Source of the DNA: Progne subis subis
Taxonomy: Eukaryota > Chordata > Aves > Passeriformes > Hirundinidae
Direction of reading: 5' to 3'
Length of the DNA: 64,000 nt
Assembly: GCA_022316685.1 (NCBI GenBank)
Contig: JAKJHU010000016.1
Location: forward strand, 248,001 to 312,000
This document shows, piece by piece, positions 25,921 through 39,540 of the stretch (positions are counted from its first letter, which is position 1; each line of letters starts with the position of its first letter). The notes under the pieces are model-generated. The model saw only the letters and a list, made by a program, of their open reading frames with translations. It made no database searches and had not been told where the DNA came from. A program made the translations under genes and the position numbers.

Positions 25921-27494
25921 AGTGGGAGGAACAGTTAATTTCTGTTTGGGTAAGAGAGTTTAAAGATAATGTTTCTAAATAACAATTGCAAAGAAAGAAT
26001 GTAAATTGGAGTCTGCAGTTTCTGTTGTTGTTCTCCCCCCCCTCACTGTTCTAATGGCTACAGGTGTACTTGTGGTTGCCTGTGACAGTTTTATGGGTTT
26101 ATGAGGCTAAATATATCTTAGTGCAGAGGAAATATTTTTGTAAGCAAGTTTTCTGGCATCCAGAATAATACACAAACCCATCTATATTTTCCCACTGTCA
26201 AGAGGAGGTGGAGCCTGAGAGTGTCTTTTTCATTGCAGTAATTACTATTCAATATTCAGTAATTTATATGCACATGAAAAAGTACAAAGTATGTAAGAGT
26301 GAGACATTTTTGCAATAACGCTTTCTCTTTCTGACCAAGAGCTTGAGTAGACAAAACACACTGAAACATTGGTAGTTGTTATATAACTTTCTCTATTCTC
26401 TAATCTTAATAGTTTTCTTTACAAGTTCATGATCATGTAAACAGAATGACATTCAGTTAATCTTCAGACCTCGCATTTATCTCATGGTTATGCATGATGA
26501 TGTCATTAAATATCTTGGCAGTATTTACCTTTCTTTTAACCTTGGGAGGACAGCATTTAATATTGCAGATTAATTAACTAATAATATCCCACTCAGAAAG
26601 GTTATTGGTAGTTACTTGCAGTAAAGTGAAGACAGTATGCTGTCTCCCCTGCTTGGGAAGTTATTGCAGGTTTGTTGACTTTATTTTCCTCTTGTACACA
26701 GCATTAAGCCCAGAATTTCTCCTTAAATCACAGCAGTAATACTAATCCTGGACCACAAAGAAAGCAGCTAAAATGAAGTGTTTGGATTCATATAGAGGTG
26801 CTGGTTGTCATTTCTTTAGAAATTTGCCTCCACAGTTAAGGGCAGGGTTGAGAGGATGCATACGATCAGTCGTTACTGCAGTGCACTGGCAGTTTGCTAA
26901 AAGTGTGTTTCCCCGAATTCATATTGAAACAGTGGTGGTGACTATCATGCTTAGAATCGGTTTAATAATTAACTAAATACATACAGGAAATGCCTTAGTT
27001 TATTTTATTTAGGACTCATTTTATTTGAAAAACTCATGCTACTTTGAGATAGGAGGGAGAAAGGAAAATATTATTGTTTTTTAAATTAATGTAGTTTGTG
27101 TTTGAAGAGACTTTATTTCATACTGTGAGGGCAGAGCCAGAAACGTAAACAAGTTTGCGCTATTTATTTGCTTGTTCTCTTTTGTCTCAGTTTGATTATT
27201 TTAATTGCAGCATAGTAACATTTTGGTACAGAGGCCTGGGGCAGGCGGTGCCAGTTGAGTAGAGGCTTGAGAGCCTGTCACGTTCACGGCACCAAATGCC
27301 GAAGCCACAAGAACAATGAAACTTCCTCTCTGCTTCTTGTGTTTTCTTCCTTTATTTCATTACTGAAGATCTAACAAGATAGTGGGGGCTGAGTAGTGCT
27401 CTCTGATATGTTGGCACCTATGTTTTGTAGAAAATTTTTTTTTTCCTCCTTGTACAGTCATTTTGATTTCCCTGGTGCCTTTTAGGATGTATTT

Positions 27495-27529
27495 GGGGGG
27501 GAGGGGGGGGGGGGGGGGGGCGGGGGGTG
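27495..27529. repeat. Poly-G tract with G-quadruplex potential
   Basis: An almost pure G tract of about 35 bases interrupted by single A and C residues. It could form quadruplexes and is a likely site of sequencing or assembly error and length polymorphism. C-rich on the other strand, it yields an artefactual proline-rich frame. Confidence 0.85.
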
Positions 27530-30500
27530 GAATTTGGAAGAAAACCAACCTTTTGTGTAGACTGTTCTTCAGGTGGCTCTGTGTTCTCACAAAACTCAAG
27601 TTGGGATGTTTTCTTTTGTAAGCAATTTCTTACAGAATTGTTGTATCTAGCATATATAAAACTATCTTTGACCAGAGTAATTTTGTTTGCCCATTTTTCA
27701 AATTTATGTATCCTTCTGTAGGGTTACACTGCTAATGTTCAAAAGGTGTTGCTCTCTTTCTCCCCCCCTCCATTCCCCCTACCCCATTTTGTTGTCATCT
27801 CTGTAAGGGAAATTTCTCACGCAACGGAGGAGGGAAGGTGACCACGTTGCAAAATATACCAATATTGTAAGAAAAAACACCTTTGGAATGTGTGAACTAG
27901 AGGTGATACGTTGAGATTTTTTTTTTTTCCCCCCACTCCAGAGTTCTTAGAACCATTTTTAATAATTAGTGTCATTGGGGAGTCAACTGCCTGGTTAGAT
28001 TTTATAATTACATTATATTTATTTACTTATTTAGGCTAATCATAGAAAAGAATGAGGGAGGGTGTGAAAACAACCTTAATTCTCAGTATCTACTTTAAGT
28101 AGAATAAGTTTGTTAGCATATTACTAGTATAATAGCCCCATAATTGTAATAAGAAAGTGGAGTTAAGGACTGAGGACTGTATCTACAAGCCAAGCAGTTG
28201 GAGCTGAGTAAATGAGAAGGGTGTTTGTAAGTTGATAATCGCTGTGCTTGGGAGGAAATCCCAATGGAGTCATTTTACTGCCTGCATTCCTCCTTAGATT
28301 CTCTTACTGCTTATGTTCATCCGTGGCAGGCCTAGAAGGATGCCTGAACTGGACTAAAAACTTGTTAGCAGGTAAAGCTTTGGTCTCTGGGGGTGAGATG
28401 TAAGATGTGGAAGCCTGGGTCTCTCAGAAGTGGGCAGGTTTCAGTACCCAGGAGTGAGGCTGATCCCTGCCTAGTTGCCCTGACAGCTGAAGATGTACAG
28501 TGAGCCCTTGGGGAGGGCGGGCTGGGTGGTGAGGATGCAGAGCATAAGGAACAGTGCAGGAATTGGATGAAAATTGTGAGTGAAGACTCAAACCAAAAGT
28601 TGATGATAAATGCATTTAATTTGCAGTGTTTCATGCCTGAATATCTTCTTTGCTGCTTCCATTTAATTTTTTCCTATGCACGCCGTCCCTAAACAAATTT
28701 CATCAGGATGCAGTGCTGCTGTGATTTTCCATTCCTGATAGCAGAGGCTGTTGTGATTGAGCAACACGAGATTCTCATGAAGAAACTTCTGTTAGAACTG
28801 CATGGAATAAAATTATTTTTGGTCCTTTTCCTGAAGTTTTTCCAGGTGTTCAGTCCAAGTAGTTATAAATGTGTGTTATTTTTTGCTTTGAGGCAGTATA
28901 TTGCAGACTTCTGGTCAGCTCCTTCTATGAATGTATTGGGTGTTCCTCTCTTTAGTAATTATATTCCATTACAATCCAAAATTAAAAATACTTGGCGTAG
29001 ACATTGATTCTTTCTTAGCACTTGTGATTCCTCTTTACCAGAAACTGTTTCATTATTAACAAAACTTAATTCCAGTTTATTTTTACGAAGAGAATTAAAT
29101 GGCTCATAATTAGCATTCCGTTTTAATAGAGTAACCTTGTTTTCTTTGGGCCGCAGGATACAAGCGTAGCTTTTTCAGGCCCATGGAGTGATTTATGACC
29201 TACAAAAGAGAGAAATAACAGTGTGACATCTTCTTCTAGCAGACTAGGAGGAAAATCGAAGCTTCAGTGAAGTCAGTGATAAAATTCTGATTTATTTCAG
29301 TTGAGTCACAGCGTCTCCATAGAACTGTTCAATTTTTTTACAGTGTCACTTCTGCTTTGGAGAGCTTATGGAGAGCTGTTGTAAAGCTTATAGGGTGTTG
29401 TCTGTAAGCATTGTGGTGGCCAAAGGTATATATGGATTTAAGATGGAATTAGGCACCACTGAAGATAGGTTCAGAGGGAAGAGGAGGCACAGCAGCACTG
29501 CAGCTAAGCTTGTACCACTGATTGTCAGAGATAGAGAGCAGATATGGGGGGAAGGATCATCTACAGCTGCCTAGTACCTTCTTCCAAGATACCTCTCTTA
29601 GCTTCCATGACAGACTAGTAACAAACTAAATGTTTCTCTTGGTTGACTCATATAGCCATTTCTATGAATATTTTATTTGGTCACAGCCTGTATTCGTACA
29701 TATGTGTGTGTGTGTATACACATAGACACACGTGACTGCAAAGCTGATGTTCATCAGATTTTTTTTCTTGGCTGTTGACGAAGTAAAGCAACAACATTTT
29801 TATGAGTTTAATGCTTTTAAGTGCTTTAAAATGATGATTAAACTTTCATCTTCTTCAGTTATTGCTGGTTGCATTTTTTTACTAAAGCAAATAAAATGAA
29901 GACCGACATGAAATTTGAAGTTGTTAATAACTGTTATTCATGTTCACAGACCAGTTTTTGAACTCATGGATGTATTAAGAACATCAGGTTAATCACACTT
30001 TGTAAGTGTTGGCAAGACTCTCGTGTGGCTCTGACATAATTTGGTGGCTTTAATTTTTGTGCTTAGTAACAATGTGCGTAGTTAGCACTCACAATAGCTT
30101 TGCTGGAAGTTTTATGTCCATCTAGCTTATATTTAAGTACAAAACTGTAATTCTGCGTGTTGGGAGGTGATACAAATATAATCTTTCATGCATATAGCTG
30201 TGTTCTCTCAAAAAGCATGTATTAAATTCGTTGCACTTCTGACTTTATAAGAAAAAAAGCTTTTTCTACTTCTCAAGGCTTACTCTGCTGCTCCAGTATA
30301 AATGGATGACACTGGCATGCATACCAGTATCAGCAGGAAGCACCTGCTGGGGGAATCTACCTGTTCATACAAATACGGGATGGGAATAGAGGCCAAACTC
30401 TCCATCTGGTCTCTCCCATAACATCCGGAACCACATCCTTGCCACCAGGCAGGCACCCTCTGGGACTAAGCTGAGGAGGACACTGAGTTTTCCAGGACAG

Positions 30501-32367
30501 GCACTCTAAATGCATTTCAGAGGCAGAGAGGATGGGTAAACTGTACTGAACAGGATAATTTGGGTGTACAGTTTAAAGAAGTGATGCAGCTTTCTGAACT
30601 TCTGGGGGGTACAGAAGACATCAAAGTGAGGTCCAGTGCACTTCATAGAAAGCTGTTAAACTTACCACAACTGTGGCCGTTTGTGGAGCTGAGTGCTACC
30701 ATTTGCTTATAAGCATGTTTGACTTCAGACTGTTAACTTGCAACCTTCAGGAACAAAGCAGCTTGAATTCTTAATTTGAATATTTATTATTATACGCTGT
30801 TAAATGGAATGTTCGCTTATGGAAGCATCTCAGTATTATAGGAAGAAGTGTGGAGTGTATATCTTGTACATATGCATGCTGTAGGTTATTCTTTATTCAT
30901 AATAACAATAGCAAAAAGTGTAGAAATATTATAGATAATGTTTAGGTGCTCTTTCTGCAATTCAGGGTTTTAATTCAAAAGAATGGCCTGAAGTCTAAAC
31001 ATGCTTCCTAGTAATGGGTGGTTAGGTGGAAAAGAAAAAAGAAACCTTCTTGGTACTGTAGGTATGTGAAAATTGAAAACATGAGTTCAATTTTTGATGA
31101 GGCGCCAGAGAAGACACATGGAGTTGGATTATGTGCTTTCAGTAGCAGTGTCTACTCTAGGGTGAGGGAACATTATTTTGATGCCCAGGTTATAGGTATG
31201 AAAGGTGGCATGCAGCGTAAGCATCTTTTGCTGAAGCCTGGGTTGCACATCCCATTGCGCGCGAGTGTGCAGACATGCTAAGCTGGTCCTAGTGACCAGG
31301 AGGACCAACACCTCTCCAGCTATGTGAAGTCATTGAAACTCAGATGGATAAATGGAGGAACTCAAATTCAAATATGATAGTTTAATGTCTCTGCGTGTAG
31401 GTCCTATAACTCTACATGTTACTTACCTTGTGTGGAAACACGCTGTGTTTCTGTCTGGCTTGCCCCCTACTTTTTACTTTTTACCTATACAGAACCATGT
31501 TTCCTGAGCTTTTTATCAATGGAATATGTTTTATCTAATGTAAACAGACTGGTTTGACAGGCAGTTAACTGGAGTGAAATCCTAGTGTAGGCAAGCCCAC
31601 ATTACAGAGATGTGTAAATGCCCTTGTTTATGTGATTGGTCATATTTTTCTCACTGCTAAGATGGGCGTCTTGAAAATCACACCAAACTGTATAAGCTTT
31701 CTGGTGTCGTATACATTTGTGTCAGTTATGAGATTAGAAAATGTTCTTGGATTTGAGTTTTTCCACAGCGCCTTACGCTTGTGAGAGTTGCTCCATTTTT
31801 CCCCTCTCTCGAGTCTGATTTTCTCCTTGCTCTTTGGTGGTTTCTGGGGAGGAAAGTTGGTGTGGGAATTTAAGCGGACAAATAACAAATTTCAGTTTTG
31901 AAACTGAGATTGGTGGAGAAGATTCTGTGGGAGTCAAAATATACTTAGCTCACTGTTCCAGTAGTATCATCAACTGGAAATAAAAGCTGTTTCAATACAA
32001 AGATTCTCATAATACTATCCTTTTCTGGGTTGCTAGATTTGCTTCATTTATCAGCTATGTTGTTTACAAAGTTTTATTTAAAATCACAGTAGATATGAAA
32101 TAGTAGGCTTCAAAATCAGTCTCATAAGCTGTTAATAATTGTGAACTACAAGAGAAAGATCTAGATTAAGTAAACAACTTATGTGGGAATTTGGACTCCT
32201 TTTCCAGTGAAAATCCTTGCAGGTTTAGTATTTTTTTGCAGCCATAGTTTAATACTTATTAAATGTATCATAGAAAACTAAATGCATTTAGAATAACTTT
32301 TGGTATCGTTTGGTTTTTTTAACTTAGCTACCTACCTAATACAAACAAAAGAATGTAGGAGTGACTG

Positions 32368-32450
32368 ATATCTATAGATTAGATAGATATAGATACAGAG
32401 ATAGAGATAGATATAATAATATAGATATAGAAAGATATGTGTGTATATAT
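32368..32450. repeat. Degenerate (GATA)n/(TA)n microsatellite
   Basis: Imperfect GATA and AGATAT units followed by GTGTGTATATATAT. Simple-sequence DNA with no further recognisable content. Confidence 0.85.
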
Positions 32451-32712
32451 ATGGCATTCTAGTTTTGTTACTTAATTTGGTGTTTAAAGGGAGGTTTTAG
32501 TGATATTAACCTACATTTTTTGTCCTTGATTATTAAGAATCACGAACAATTCTAGATAACCAGAGAAATAGAATCCCAGATCTGAAATTATGATACAGAG
32601 TCTTGAAGGGTTTTTTCAGTAGTAACATCTGTCTCTTCTTTGCTAATGTTTTACTGAAAACAGATTTTTTTCCTCTTTAAAAGTAGAAATTAAGCAAACT
32701 TGTTGTATAATT

Positions 32713-32734
32713 AAAAAAAAAAAAAAAAAAAAAA
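32713..32734. repeat. Poly-A run (22 A)
   Basis: A homopolymer without a recognisable retrotransposon body. Confidence 0.8.
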
Positions 32735-35700
32735 GTACTTCCTTCCTCTGGTATTTTTTCAGTGTTGTTTTATTAGAGCCTGGTTTTGCTATTCCTGGGC
32801 ATATTAGAGGTGCTGACGTAGCCTAATCCATAAGCAGCTGAGTGAGTGGCTCTGTTAAGAGCCTTAGCCTATGGGAATACAGAAGGTAGGAGCCAGCCTA
32901 CAGTGCTGGGGTCAGTCTGGAGGGGTTTTGGCAAAGTCTCAAGCAGAACTGGGAGTTTCTTAAACCTGTGGGTTTGGGTAGCTGAGAAAAACCTCTTTCT
33001 GCTTCAAGATGTAGGTGGATTTTACAGAAAGTCATATTAAATCCCAGTCTGTAACACTAAACATTAATGTTAGCCATTTATTTGATTGTTACAGCATGTG
33101 TTAAAGAGAATGGGCTGCCGCCCATTTGCAGCCTAATGTGTTTATTAGATGATCTTCCCAGTGGCATCTTGAAGTGTCTGTCAGGTAAAAAATTCATGAG
33201 CATTATTGGCTTTCAGGCTGCAAATGGAGTATGTCGTCTTCTTACTGTCTAATACACCACTCTAAAGCCATTACACAGGAGTGAGGGAAAAGATTGAGGA
33301 AGGAGCCTTCAGCTTAAAAATGTGAGTAGTAAGTGTTAGAGCCAGTTTTCAGTTAGTTCTTTTATACATGGGCTCAATGGCATTTCCAAGTAAATTATGT
33401 TTCTTTTCTTAGTTAAAGTTTGTGAAGTTGAAGAATAAAGTAGAGTTTGGCAAATCCTGCCATAAATCTTGTTTTAATGTTACATGTAATAGACTGTCTT
33501 TAAAATAGAAAGAATAGAAAAGATAGAAGAGGCTACAGATGCGTGTCAGATTTTAGTACAAATCCTTTAAAGGTGACTAGAGTCTTTCAGCTTGCTGCTA
33601 TCACCTTCCTTTTAGAAACTCTGTTTTCCCTTTTTGCTTTATACTGTGTGACTGTTGTAGGGTGGCAAAGGTTTTAGACAGTTTCATCTATAGTAAAAGT
33701 GGTAGCGCTGTGTTGAGAAAGAAGCATACTTGTAAATAAATCAGTTTATATTTTTAATGTGAGGTTACCATCACCAGCCAAGGTGTTGGACATCTTGTTT
33801 ATTTTGGCAGATTGGCTTTATTTTATTTGGGGTTCCAGGTGTTTAGTGGTGGAGGACAGGAATACATAAGTTGGCTGTAGAGCACGTGGCTTACTTATAC
33901 CAGGAATTCGGGAGGATGATTTAACATATCTCTTAAATTTCTTTTCTGTCACACTTCTCATTTGTAGAGCTCTTCCTTAAATCTTATTTTACCAGACAGT
34001 GGCAATCTTTTTTTTTTCCCTTGTTCCTTTTATTTCCCTTGATTTTCATCTCCTGGTTTTTTTATTCATTTTCAAATCCTTGCTCAAGTTTGTCTGGATT
34101 TGTTGAAATACCTGTGCCAAGCAAGTTTGTGTGTTGTGAAAAGGTTGAGCTTCTCCAAGTGTAGTGCAGCACGTGGGGCAGGCAGGCTGTGTTCACTGCC
34201 TGGGACTCTGATAGATGCTATGTGGAGTGTGCTGGGAGTTAAAGTTCCTCCTGAACTGCTGTAGCTGACCAAGGAAAGGTTGGCCTTAGGCTCCAGTGTG
34301 TCCCCCCCACCACATCCCCCCCCTCTGATCTGGTATCTTATCCTGCCTCTGACAGCAATTTCCTTTGGAAGCCTGGGAAAGTGGCTAGCGAGCATTGCCT
34401 TCCCCAAAAAGGTTGAAGATTGCAGTATGTATCAATACTAAATATTTTTCCAGTTCTGAAATGTAGCCAGTGAAAAAGGGGTTCATAAGCAGGAAAAAAT
34501 GTGAAGAATCAGAATTTGCATGTGACTTCCAACTTTCCTCTGGCTTCTACCAGAATTAATGTTGCACAGAGTACATTTCTAATTTTGAAACTGAGATAGT
34601 AAGCTTTCTAGTCATGGCAACTTCACAGGAAAAAAGGATGAACTGTAATGGCTGTGTGTTTGAGTAAACAACCACAGAATTATAAGCTGGTTTTTTTGGG
34701 TTTTTTTTTTTTTTTTTTCAAATTAGCTGTTAGAGAAAAAATTCTGCCAAACTTTTCATTGACTTGTATATTTTTGGTCAGTAAACGGTATTTTTCTGTT
34801 TGTTACTCAATAAAACACTGACTTTAGTAAATCTCTTCAAGAGGTATCAGTTGTATATACACTGGTTTCATGTGTTGGTGGGCTGGAGTGCTGGTAGTAT
34901 AGTATTGCTACCTGATTGTCCACTATATGGTACTTTACCTTTTGTTTGCTACTTTTCAGGTTGAAATAGCAGCTTTGAAGGTGTAATCCTCATTTATTCT
35001 TTAACTGCATTTGTTAGGCTTATAATAAATCTGACAGTTTAACAGGCCTTGTTTGGAAGATGGCCTGCTCTGATAAGAGATAAAATGCACATTATCTTCT
35101 TCTACATTGACTCTGGATGATTAACTGAATTCAGTGGGGCTGAGGATCAGTGTTGGAAGGCTTACTCTGCATGCCATGTTCCTTTGTGACATGTGAGGAG
35201 TTGAAGAGATGTGAAAATTTACACAGGTGATTTGTGCTAGATGTTTTCCTGTCTCCCACTTCACAGTGCCTCTGCTTTTCTTTCCCATTTGAAAGACAGC
35301 TGTTTACTATTGCTTTATAATTAAGTTAAGTCTCTCTATGTCTCCAACTTTAGCAGTTGCTGGTGGAGGATGTAAAGGAGGATGTGCCGTCACGACGAGA
35401 GCAGAGACTATTGTTTTATTACTGATAACAACAAAAACAAAACTAAACTAAAAAAGAAAGAAAAGAAAGAAGAATTTAAGCATATTTCAAGCTCTGTTGT
35501 TTCAGTCTCCCAGCATGTGGTAGAAACTGGTTAGGTGTCAATGAATATAGTTACTAACATGAACTATCCTAAAGTTCTTTTAATTTAACTTTTGAGTGTT
35601 TGTGATTTAATTGTAAATTGGCATAATTAGCCAGTGTTTTTTTAACAAGTATTTTGGATGCTTTGGGCTATGGTAATGAAATAGAAAGAGAGGAAAAATG

Positions 35701-38700
35701 CACTTTTTGGAATTAAATGTAAATAGGAAAAAAGTATTAAGGTACCTGAGATGTCCTGTTGGTACGGGTCATCAGTAGGAGAGTAAAATTAGTTCTTTGG
35801 ATATTTTTAATAATAATATATCTGATTCTCTAATTATCTCCTTCCTTGTAGGGAAATGCTACAGTGAGTGTATTTATATTTCCATTGTTCTATTGCTCTT
35901 TTATGCCCAATGAAATTAAAGCTTGAGTAGCATCTTAGCATTAGAAGTTCAGCTCTTAGTTATTGTTGTAGTTTTGGTGTTTTGTTGGGGTAGGACACAT
36001 GGGAAAAAACCCACAATATGGAGTAGAAGAATCTGGTACCACCACTGAAGGCAAAATACCAATTTCACAGCGGAATATTGTGTTTGTATTTTGGAGTGCA
36101 ATACAACTCTCAAACAACTTATACAATGAAAAAGGGAGTGCCTGTCTTGCATTAGAATTCATTCTGTGAGGCATGCATGCAAGCTTAACTTTGTAAGACA
36201 ATTTCTTTTAAAATAAAACTTACTTAGTTCAGTATCTGACATATGATGCTATTTTTTTAATTATCAAGCATCTTTATCTCTCTCTTCTCAAAGCAGTGAT
36301 TACTGCTGGTTTTGTTTTTACTGATTTCCAGTTTGGTTAATCGTTTTTCTATGCCTTGCTAAATAACCCTCACCAACATTTTCTTGATTTTTGTATTTTT
36401 ATATTGTAGAGCCGATATTACATTTCCACTACTTCTAAAGCATCAAATGGATCGAATGGTTTAATTTCTTTATCTTTCTTCTTTTTGAGAATTGCTGTAG
36501 AGATGTATAAAAATATCAGTGGAGCAGGATAAATGCTACTTTCTAATCTAAGGCAGTTCCCTTAAGGGGAAGTTTACTGTAGTAAAACCTTGAGTCCCTC
36601 ATACTCATAGTGTCTTTAGTTTTGAATTGTCATGTTTCCTGGAAAAATTCAGTCTTCAAATGTGGGACTTATGTTTTCTGAGCTGAGAAGTTATATGAGT
36701 GGTTCAGGAACCTAGGAATATCTAAAAGTGCTTTAAAAGTTCCTAAGTTTTCTTGTTAAGATATTGAATGATATAATGCTATGAATGTTTGTGTGGTATA
36801 AAACCGTTGGTAATAATTAATAACAAAGACATTTTGATACAGATTAATATATATGGAGGAAGTTAAGGCAGAAACCAAAAAGCATAATATATAGTTTAGT
36901 TGCTTTGACCTCCAGATGTTTATTTCTATGTCTGAAATTCATCTATCAATTCAATAAAAATTCATGACATTTTGTTTCCTGCTCCTTTGTACTCTATGTG
37001 CCCAGAAGTACTTTCTTCAGAAAAATGTAGTTTTAGTTTCTTGCTTGTGCCACATTAAATTTGTAGAGGTACCTAAACCTTCTCAATTTCTTCATCTAGT
37101 GGTATGCATTGGTCTTGATTGTGAATTAGCTCATGGAAAAATATGTGAAACAGCTGCTTTCTTTTTAAAAGACATGAGGAAACTGGGAGAGTGCTTGCCT
37201 CTGACTCGTTAGAGTCATTGCTGAGAAATGGGAGATGGAGCTTTGCTACCCTCCTCAGCCTAAGGGCGTTAAACCTCAATCCCTGTGTCTTCAGACAGTT
37301 TGAACTACTTACTCCTGAGTTTAGTGGTATGGACCACACCCCTAAAGACTCTGCACTGCAGGAGTTTATCAGCCTTGGCCTCTTGGCTTCAGAAACATGC
37401 AGCTTTGGCAGGTAGGTAGCCTAGCACCCAGGAGGCTGTCCTGCATGCTGGGAAATGCAGGCATAGGAGGTCTCTGAGAAAGGGAAGCTCTATCTCCATC
37501 GCCCAGTCTCTGGCTGGTTTAGTTCGTAAGATAGTGTTACAGAAGAGTCTATCCGCACCTTCTAAAAATTGATTCTTCCTCATTTCTCCAAACTAGGGAA
37601 TAAATTTCAGTTTCTGAATTGCAGAATACCTGACCTTTTAACTATCCCAGTCAGACCCTAAATACCTAGGGAGACAAGGGTTTGGGGGCACATCCTTTTG
37701 ATTTTAGTACTGTGTGCTAGGTATGGATGAGTGACTTTCATTTTAGCCTTTGAGATTTTTTTAGATTGCTTCAGTATCATCTGTTGAGCTCTCCACTTTC
37801 CAAGACACCTATCTCTGGGTTTTACGTTCTGCTCTGGAGCACAGGTTACCTGCAAGACAAGAAAATGGCCTATAAAAATCTTTGAGGTATAGAACATGAT
37901 TTTTAATTAAGACCTAAAGAAGAACAGAAAGCAAACTTGGTAGTGGGTGGTGGATTTCCAGAAATAAATTATGATGAGTGAGAAAGAAATGGGTAACTCA
38001 TTCTAAGAATAAACTGATAATGCTGCTGAGAAAAAGATGTAATAGCCTGTAAGTGCAAACAAAATAAATACATAGACTATTTGTTTATAATTATTTGCTA
38101 TGTTTAATAAGGAGAGAAGTTGCTAGTTTTCTAATTATGATACTGCTTTTGTTCTCCTTAATACAGAAAGATAAAGTTTAGAGTTTATGGTGGGAGATGA
38201 GTTTTAGTATGTCCTCCAAAGGCTGATAGTGTGGACCTAGTGGGATTCTTACAGAATAGCATCAGTGTGAATGCAAGAGGAATTGATTTACGCATTGGTG
38301 GAACTACTGGTGAAACTTCGGTTCCCACAGAAATAAAACTTCCCTTTTAAGTAGGTCTGACAGAGGTAGGAAAGGTAGGTAGGAATGTAACAGTTTGTTT
38401 ATGCTTTCTTGAGGAGGAAGGGGTTTTGGAGGGTGGTGTCCACCCTAAATGCTTCCCTTCTTTCTGCTTGGGAGGGAAGGGGAGTGAGAAGATGACAGTT
38501 GAAGGTTTGACAGGTATTTGTGAATTGTCGTGCTTTCTTTTCTCAAGAAAAATATCTGATTTGCATTTCTCAGGGCTTACTTGGGAAGCATAAGAAATAA
38601 AGGGATTCCCATGCCTAATTGTTCTTCTGAACTTAAGGTCACCATCAGATTCTGGATCAGAGATCATATCTTGGGAATGTACAGCTTTCATCACGCTGAC

Positions 38701-39407
38701 GATTTTTTCTCACCTTGGTCAGCAAAAAATTTAGTCACTGAAACAGAGCTGCAAGGACAGTTCCAGCCCTCCACTGATGAAGCTTCTGTTTAAATATTGT
38801 CAGTTTCCTTAATACTACCTTGCACCTTCCTTGGAGCTCTTATTTGCAATACTTGTGAAATGGCGTAGTTTCAAGGGAAGTGCCTAGCCCCTGATCCATG
38901 AATGTATATTGCTACTCCATACTTGGCTAAGTTCAGGTGTGTATGTCTGCTGGGGCTAGAAGTCAGTGAGGAGAGGCAGTCGTCACGGAGCAGCCGGAGT
39001 CAGAGCACGTGTCTCGTGCTCCGCAGCACGGTTGGCGTTGCTGTGGCTCTGCTTTTGCCTTGATGAGGTCACTGGGGGTTTGCAGCAAGGACAGGATGGT
39101 GGTTGTGATGGCACATCTTCCCTTTGAGAGTTGTGTGTGCTCTGCCGTGGAACCATGGCCTTGGTGGCTTACAGTGGGATCTTGTCAAAATAATAGCAGT
39201 GTGTATGTATATGTAGATATGCATATGCATGTGTAGACTCAGTAGAGAAAAAGATAATCCAAATATCTTTCAAATACAATCTGATGCCATTTCAGTCAAA
39301 GACCAGATGGAAGCTATATATGATACAGTCTTTCTCATGGAACTTGAACAGTATCTAGAAGAAGGCAAATTACTCCACTCTCTGCCCAAACTGGTTAAAA
39401 AAATACT

Positions 39408-39540
39408 GAGATCAGCTCAGTTGGTCAGAGCATGGAGATAGTAACACCGAGGTTGTGGGTTTGATCCTGCTATGGGCAATTCACTTAAGAGTTGGACTCA
39501 GTGGTCCATGTGGGTCCCTTCCATCTCCAAATAGTCTGTG
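39408..39540 (+). mobile_element. tRNA-Ile-derived SINE (TguSINE1-like)
   Basis: The head resembles tRNA-Ile: an A-box-like CAGCTCAGTTGG at 39413-39424 and a B-box-like GGTTTGATCCT near 39459-39469. It is followed by ATTCACTTAAGAGTTGGACT and a CR1-like tail (GTGGGTCCCTTCCATCTCC...TCTGTG). This is the layout of the zebra finch SINE TguSINE1, thought to be mobilised by CR1. An 11-base perfect direct repeat (AAAAAAATACT) flanks it at 39397-39407 and 39541-39551. The anticodon region has diverged, so this is not a functional tRNA gene. Confidence 0.85.

Noticed and set aside
27360..27599. Proline-rich minus-strand frame
   Set aside because: The prolines come from the poly-G tract at 27495-27529; it is a simple-repeat artefact.
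34084..34407. 107-codon minus-strand frame with a Gly-rich stretch
   Set aside because: The Gly run comes from C-runs near 34301-34323; no homologous domain is recognised.
39408..39480. Functional tRNA-Ile gene
   Set aside because: The acceptor stem does not pair, the anticodon region is altered, and the sequence continues into a SINE tail with flanking direct repeats.
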